Shown here: positions 59,558-64,000 of the stretch, in pieces | How positions within the stretch are numbered: position 1 is the stretch's first letter | Layout of the letters: every line of letters starts with the position of its first letter | Source of the DNA: JBCDBD01 sp039184335 | GTDB lineage: Bacteria > Bacteroidota > Bacteroidia > Flavobacteriales > Flavobacteriaceae | Direction: 5' to 3' | Length of the DNA: 64,000 nt | NCBI GenBank assembly: GCA_039184335.1 | Contig: JBCDBD010000005.1 | Span: 1-64,000 of the forward strand | Program-made: the position numbers and the translations under genes | The notes under the pieces: model-generated | The model's database searches: none | Told to the model about the DNA's origin: nothing | Seen by the model: the letters and a program-made list of their open reading frames with translations, nothing else

Positions 59558-61729
59558 TTAAAAGTTTATGGTAGCCCCAACCAAGAAATTAATTCCTGCT
59601 TGAGGATAAAAACCTGCTCCTTCAATTGTAGTGATGGTACCTGGGTCTGAAAAGTCGTCATCAAAAGTGAAAAAGTATCCATTTGAAACAATATCTTCAT
59701 CAAAAAGATTATTGACCAGACCCGATAGCACAATATTGTCAAAAAAACCATTCATCTGAATTACATATTGTACATTCAAATCAGTCTGCGAATAGGCATC
59801 CAACTCAGAGGTTTCAGAATCGATATTGCCCATGTACTGCTTACCGACAAATTTAGACAAAAGTGAAACCTGAAAATCTTCATTGGGGCTAAAAGACAAC
59901 ATGTTTCCAGCTACTATCTTGGGCGAATATGCGATATTGGTATTTCCCAAATTCTGTAACACGCCGTCTCTCTGAAAAATAAAGTCGATATTTCTATTGT
60001 CGCTCAATGCGATATTGGGGCTCCATTGAAGCTTTCGATTTAATCGGATATTGGCATCTACTTCAAGCCCTAGACGATAGCTGTCACCAACATTGGCCCT
60101 CAACGGTGCCCCGACATCGTTCAATGCCCCGGTCAAAACCAGTTGGTCTTTATATCTCATGTAGTACACATTGGTATTAACCTGTATCTCTGGGGATACA
60201 TAGCGCCAGCCCAGTTCAAAATCGTTCAACCGTTCTGACTTCGGATTCCCATTTTCATAGTCATTGCGATTTGGTTCACGATTGGCCCTGGCGTACGAAA
60301 AATAAAAGTTATGATTGCGATTCAAATCAAAGGTCACCCCAGCTTTAGGATTGAAAAAATCAAATGTGTCATCCACTAGTCCTGTATCTTCACCGTTCGC
60401 CTCATAATTTACCGTACGGTATTGGAGGTCTCCAAACAGGCTCCATTTTGGATCTATCTTAAAAATACCTTTTGCATATAGGTTCAAATCTGTTTTTCTG
60501 GAATCATCATCATAATACCTATCCCTGATATTGCTGTCACTTGCAAAACGTGCCCAAATCACTTCGCCGAAATGGTCGCCTTCATAAACATTATAGCCCC
60601 CACCAAAAATCAAATCGAGATTCTCGTTTTTATGGTTCAATGAGAAAACAGTACCATAGAAATCATTGTCAAGCCATCTTCTACGAATCAAATCAGTGGT
60701 ATTGACCACTTCGCCATCTACCACAAGTTCACTGAAACCGTAAGTGGCAAAATCGTCATCTTCACGAAACTGTTCAAAATAGCCCCTGCCCCGGGTATAG
60801 TGTATGGCCAGGTTTGAACTCCATCTTGCATTTAGTTGTTCGTTCCAATGTAATTGAAAATGGTCTTGCTTGTAGTTGTCCTCTTCTTTCTCATAAAACT
60901 GGACAATACCGTTTTCATCGGTATAAATTCCTGCAGGATTAAAGGTCCTATCTGTTTTTAAAGTTGCCTCATCTATCCCAAACCAAGATTGGTAAGTAAT
61001 CTCGTGGCCTCCAAAAAGTAACGCTTTCACCAAGGTATTGTCGTCAACATAGGTGCCTTGAAGAAAATAGGATTCCAACTCTGAAGAAGCCCTATCTATA
61101 TACCCATCTGAAGTAATTCGAGATAGTCTCCCTGAAATGTCAATATGTTCATTGAGCAATCCGGTGCTAAACTTAATGTTATTGCGAAGCGTGTTAAAAC
61201 TACCTATTGAAGATGCTATTTGGGCATAGGCTTCTTCAGAAAATGCGTCGGTCAACAAATTCAGGCTTGCCCCAAAAGCTCCGGCCCCGTTTGTAGAGGT
61301 GCCGACCCCTCGCTGCAATTGAAGGCTTTCTGTCGAAGAAGCAAAATCGGGCATGTTCACCCAGAACGTTCCTTGGGATTCAGCATCATTATAGGGTATT
61401 CCATTAATGGTCACATTGACCCTAGTGGCATCACTTCCCCTAACACGGATACCAGTATACCCAATACCTGCACCTGCATCTGAGGTCGTTACAACGGCAG
61501 GTAAAAAATTCATCAGAATGGGAATGTCTTGCCCTAAATTTCTAGGTCGAATTTCTTCCTTGTCTAAGTTTGAAAAAGTTACTGGAGATTCTTTGGTGAC
61601 CCTAACTGCTTGGACCAAGACTTCATCAAGCACAATTTTTTTCCCTTGCAAAGAATCTGTTTGTTTTTCTTGCGCACTGAGCCCCAGTGCCAGCCCGAAA
61701 AGGGCAATCATTGTGAATACAATTTTCAT
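59558..61729 (-). CDS. TonB-dependent receptor under TPP riboswitch (thiamine uptake)
   Basis: A 723-residue outer-membrane receptor: signal peptide (MIALFGLALGLSAQ), TonB-box-like region (IVLDEVLVQAVRVT), plug (GIRVRGSDATRVNVTINGIPYND; GVGTSTNGAGAFGASL) and a barrel ending FLVGATINF. It has no carboxypeptidase-like N-domain. A TPP riboswitch in its leader ties expression to low thiamine pyrophosphate, so thiamine or a precursor is the probable substrate. No pnuT, thi or kinase gene lies downstream in the window. Confidence 0.92.
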   Translation of the reverse strand: MKIVFTMIALFGLALGLSAQEKQTDSLQGKKIVLDEVLVQAVRVTKESPVTFSNLDKEEIRPRNLGQDIPILMNFLPAVVTTSDAGAGIGYTGIRVRGSDATRVNVTINGIPYNDAESQGTFWVNMPDFASSTESLQLQRGVGTSTNGAGAFGASLNLLTDAFSEEAYAQIASSIGSFNTLRNNIKFSTGLLNEHIDISGRLSRITSDGYIDRASSELESYFLQGTYVDDNTLVKALLFGGHEITYQSWFGIDEATLKTDRTFNPAGIYTDENGIVQFYEKEEDNYKQDHFQLHWNEQLNARWSSNLAIHYTRGRGYFEQFREDDDFATYGFSELVVDGEVVNTTDLIRRRWLDNDFYGTVFSLNHKNENLDLIFGGGYNVYEGDHFGEVIWARFASDSNIRDRYYDDDSRKTDLNLYAKGIFKIDPKWSLFGDLQYRTVNYEANGEDTGLVDDTFDFFNPKAGVTFDLNRNHNFYFSYARANREPNRNDYENGNPKSERLNDFELGWRYVSPEIQVNTNVYYMRYKDQLVLTGALNDVGAPLRANVGDSYRLGLEVDANIRLNRKLQWSPNIALSDNRNIDFIFQRDGVLQNLGNTNIAYSPKIVAGNMLSFSPNEDFQVSLLSKFVGKQYMGNIDSETSELDAYSQTDLNVQYVIQMNGFFDNIVLSGLVNNLFDEDIVSNGYFFTFDDDFSDPGTITTIEGAGFYPQAGINFLVGATINF

Positions 61730-61825
61730 TCGTATAAGATTTACGAATAAAAGGGGTTGTTATTCTGGTTAAAAATGATTGTTTGTTTCAAAAGAAACAT
61801 TGAAATTCCGTGCTACACCTTGGTA

Positions 61826-61910
61826 GCTGTCCCTTGGCAGCATTACCTGCCCAGGTTCATCGGGTATAATCTCAGCCCACCTGAAACCACAGATAGAGCA
61901 CCCCTTTGAG
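61826..61910 (-). ncRNA. TPP riboswitch (THI element)
   Basis: On the minus strand the conserved THI core is present: GGGGTGCT near the 5' end, GGCTGAGATTATACCC, GATGAACCTG, CAGGTAATGCTG and AAGGGA near the 3' end, in the right order. It lies in the leader about 100 bp before the start of the TonB-dependent receptor at 61729 and begins just after a -7 box. TPP binding should reduce receptor synthesis. Confidence 0.93.
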
Positions 61911-61916
61911 ATGCGG

Positions 61917-61924
61917 CAAATGTA
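61917..61924 (-). promoter_or_regulatory. -7 promoter box of the riboswitch-receptor transcript (TACATTTG)
   Basis: TACATTTG on the minus strand is a perfect TAnnTTTG box, placed so that transcription starts immediately before the TPP riboswitch. Confidence 0.65.
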
Positions 61925-62466
61925 ACGCGTAAATTCCAATTTTCATAATAAAGAAAAGACCGTTAAAAATGCCTTTCCAACCAGTCGGTCAAATACGGTT
62001 TCCTTTTTAAACTTGGTAAATACAATGATTTGATCAAATGGCCCAGGACAATGCACGGTTAGTGTTTGCATAGCATCACCCATGGGTTGAGCGCTTATAG
62101 GCTACCGCCCTTTTCTTTCTGTTCTTAGATAAGGTGCCTTCAAGATTATCGCCGATAGAAAGGAGGAAATGTCCTCGATCATTAAAATATTCAATAGTGT
62201 TTCTGGCAAAAGCATTGTTAGTTCATTGGTTTCTTTGTCACCTTGGTTGTCAAAATGAATCGTAAAAAAGGACCGATATCAATTGATACGGCCCTTTACA
62301 ACCAAGCAAAACCCATAAGCCAAAAGACGTCATGGAATGTGCATATATTTTTAGCGTAAATTGCTTTTACATATGCCCAATACCTAAGACACCATTTTTT
62401 AAGAAAAATCACATCACAATAAAAAAGGCTGCAAATTTGCAGCCTTTATAAGCGATTCTTTGGTTT
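61925..62466. other. Intergenic region with possible decayed coding fragments
   Basis: Over 500 bp without a clear gene. On the minus strand a 37-codon frame (62102-62215) begins MLLPETLLN, reminiscent of the N terminus of some Bacteroidota IS transposases, and a shifted frame alongside it is open longer; both are short and unproven. An imperfect hairpin surrounds TATCAATTGATA near 62278-62289. A terminator lies at 62424-62447. Confidence 0.4.
62424..62447 (-). terminator. Terminator after the DUF4301 gene
   Basis: AAAGGCTGCAAATTTGCAGCCTTT is a perfect 24-bp palindrome with flanking A and T tracts, 19 bp past the stop of the DUF4301 gene. Confidence 0.85.
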
Positions 62467-64000
62467 TTATGCTTGATGGGTAGGTTTCAAAAGGTCGTTA
62501 ACGGTTTTCACCGGATTGAAGGTGACCAAGGGCACTTCAACAAAAATCGTATTCCAAAAAGCCATGGCACCATTCCATAGTCCAGGTAATTCCAATGCTT
62601 TCAGCTCTCTTCCCTCTTTTGTCTTTTCTGTGATAAAACCTTGTGTATCATCTACAAAGTCTAAGAGATTATACTTCTCACCTTTGTAATCTTTAACCCC
62701 ACATACCAAGTCTACAGGATTGAAATGACTCGAGTTTTTCAATATCATGACCTGGGCGTCGTTGGATCTATCAATCTGTGCCGATTCAATTATCTGCAAT
62801 GAGATATTTCCGTTTTTATCCTGTATCCAAAATGGCCCACCCCCAGGCTCTCCTTCATTTTTAACCATTCCACAGATACGTATGGGTCGGTGTATCTTAT
62901 CTTTCAGCACTGAAATTTGTTCCTTGAGATCCAACCCCCGATAGGCATTGGAAAATCGTACATTCAGTTCACTTTCCAAAAATTCATGGATTTCCCCTAA
63001 TTGATCCGCAGTGATATTTTCATTTTCTAATATAGCTGCAAAAGAAAATGCCCTTGACTGTACCTTCAAAAGTACGCCAGCCAACATCTTCTTGCTGTTT
63101 GACACGGCTTCCAAATTCTTCTCAACAACCACATTATCAATGTTCTTGATAAAAATAATATCCGCATCTTGGTCGTTCAAATTCTCGATCAAGGCCCCGT
63201 GCCCTCCAGGTCTAAAAAGAATGGAACCATCTGCACTGCGAAAGGGGCGGTTTTCCATATCAACGGCCAAGGTATCGGTAGAAGGTTTTTGGTTGGAATA
63301 CGAAACATCAAAAACGGTATCAGTAGTGCTGGCAATAGTGGCACCTATACGATCGTATTCTTGCCGAAACATTTCATTGTGCTGTTCCGATATGGTGAAA
63401 TGGAGGTTGGCCTTTCCATCAGTTTTTGCATACAGTGCAGCCTCCTTAAGATGTTCTTCAAACGGTGTTGCAGCTCCAGAAGCATACTTGTGAAAAGGAA
63501 GCAACCCTTTAGGATAGAACCCAAAGTTTAGGCCTTCAGGTTTCAGCAGTTCCCTCACAAAAAGATATGCTTCTTCGTCCTTTGATTTCGCCTTGCCCTT
63601 GATACGATCTATAATACTGTCGTAAAACGGAAAGTCTGGGCTACTGTCCAAAAATTGTTTCGCCTCAGTATCATCACTTCGATCAATGTATGTTGAAAGG
63701 CTTTCCTTGGAAAAATCATATGATTCCAAAAAATTGAACATGGCCTTGAACATTCGTGAAGCCGCCCCAGAAGCGGGTACAAACTTCAAAAGTTTGAGGT
63801 TTTGGCTATACTTTTCAAAATGTTGGGTCAACCCGTGCTGCTCTTCCTTGGAAAATCGTAATATCCCATTGGAAACCACCGCAGCTTTTTCCAATGTCAC
63901 AAAGGGGATTCCTGCCTTGAACGTTTCGATTTGGCTCAATACTTTAGCTTTGGATATCCCTTTTTTCCCAAGCTGTTCCAAGTCGTTTTCCAGAAAATCA
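62467..64000 (-). CDS. DUF4301 family protein, 5' end beyond the window
   Basis: At least 510 residues, open to the right edge. DUF4301 signatures: LKFVPASGAASRMFKAMFNF, FYPKGLLPFHKY, FRPGGHGALIENLNDQDAD and GMVKNEGEPGGGPFW. The fold resembles nucleotidyltransferases (the GHGALIENL and KNxxxx segments are sugar-nucleotide-like), but no activity is known. The only start-like codon in the window is TTG 63981, which would cut into the conserved N terminus (DFLENDLEQLGKKGIS continues upstream), so the true start lies past 64000. Confidence 0.9.
   Translation of the reverse strand, partial: DFLENDLEQLGKKGISKAKVLSQIETFKAGIPFVTLEKAAVVSNGILRFSKEEQHGLTQHFEKYSQNLKLLKFVPASGAASRMFKAMFNFLESYDFSKESLSTYIDRSDDTEAKQFLDSSPDFPFYDSIIDRIKGKAKSKDEEAYLFVRELLKPEGLNFGFYPKGLLPFHKYASGAATPFEEHLKEAALYAKTDGKANLHFTISEQHNEMFRQEYDRIGATIASTTDTVFDVSYSNQKPSTDTLAVDMENRPFRSADGSILFRPGGHGALIENLNDQDADIIFIKNIDNVVVEKNLEAVSNSKKMLAGVLLKVQSRAFSFAAILENENITADQLGEIHEFLESELNVRFSNAYRGLDLKEQISVLKDKIHRPIRICGMVKNEGEPGGGPFWIQDKNGNISLQIIESAQIDRSNDAQVMILKNSSHFNPVDLVCGVKDYKGEKYNLLDFVDDTQGFITEKTKEGRELKALELPGLWNGAMAFWNTIFVEVPLVTFNPVKTVNDLLKPTHQA

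Overview
The window looks like a chromosomal segment of a marine-type Flavobacteriaceae (Bacteroidota). The evidence is a type IX secretion sorting domain on two small proteins, two TonB-dependent receptors (one with a carboxypeptidase-like N-terminal domain), families largely confined to Bacteroidota (DUF4271, DUF4296, DUF3098, DUF3127, DUF4301), and many -7 promoter boxes of the TAnnTTTG form typical of the phylum. Almost everything is ordinary housekeeping sequence. No rRNA, tRNA, CRISPR array or intact insertion sequence was seen.

Left edge (1-1000): an XRE regulator translationally coupled to a GHKL ATPase of the kind found in restriction/defence loci. The ATPase is broken by a 78-bp perfect inverted repeat: its N-terminal part is on the minus strand and its next part on the plus strand. 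This is either an invertible or rearranged locus or a fold-back assembly artefact. 1269-4322: a LytS/LytT-type two-component pair behind two membrane proteins, one ABA4-like. 4680-7509: an iron-sulphur cluster group (2Fe-2S ferredoxin, NifU-like scaffold, Mrp/ApbC) that contains a clearly decayed ferredoxin-NADP reductase pseudogene. 7642-10457: ATL protein, LysE-family exporter, trmB and a glycosyltransferase.

10382-18699: a PhoB/PhoR-like two-component system next to a surface lipoprotein and a large TonB-dependent receptor. The intergenic regions carry 7-4-7 direct repeats that look like PHO boxes. Two tandem mini-proteins consisting of a signal peptide plus a T9SS sorting domain follow, then a LuxE-like acyl-protein synthetase. 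18786-35232: tyrS, epimerase, pyrC, two glycosyltransferases, hemD, pckA, saccharopine dehydrogenase with an Lrp-type regulator, an SDR/DoxX pair with a Crp-like regulator, a zinc peptidase, alanine dehydrogenase and a SemiSWEET. 35282-41801: leuS, ftsX, DUF3098, uppP, truB and a TonB-like protein.

42553-48573: a TetR-controlled ABC/HlyD/TolC export operon whose ATPase has lost most catalytic motifs. Two matching palindromes in the divergent promoter region suggest that TetR also controls a small secreted protein at 48702. 49356-52256: a LysR regulator divergent from an SbtA-type bicarbonate permease, with two paralogous small unknown proteins, one directly upstream of sbtA; this is the best candidate for an undescribed regulatory module. 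52265-59487: tag, aat, an AtoE-like carrier, DUF3127, a histidine kinase, a HIT protein, greA, a Rieske-like lipoprotein and an oxidoreductase. 59558-61924: a TonB-dependent receptor under a clear TPP riboswitch, so it is probably a thiamine receptor. The window ends inside a DUF4301 gene.
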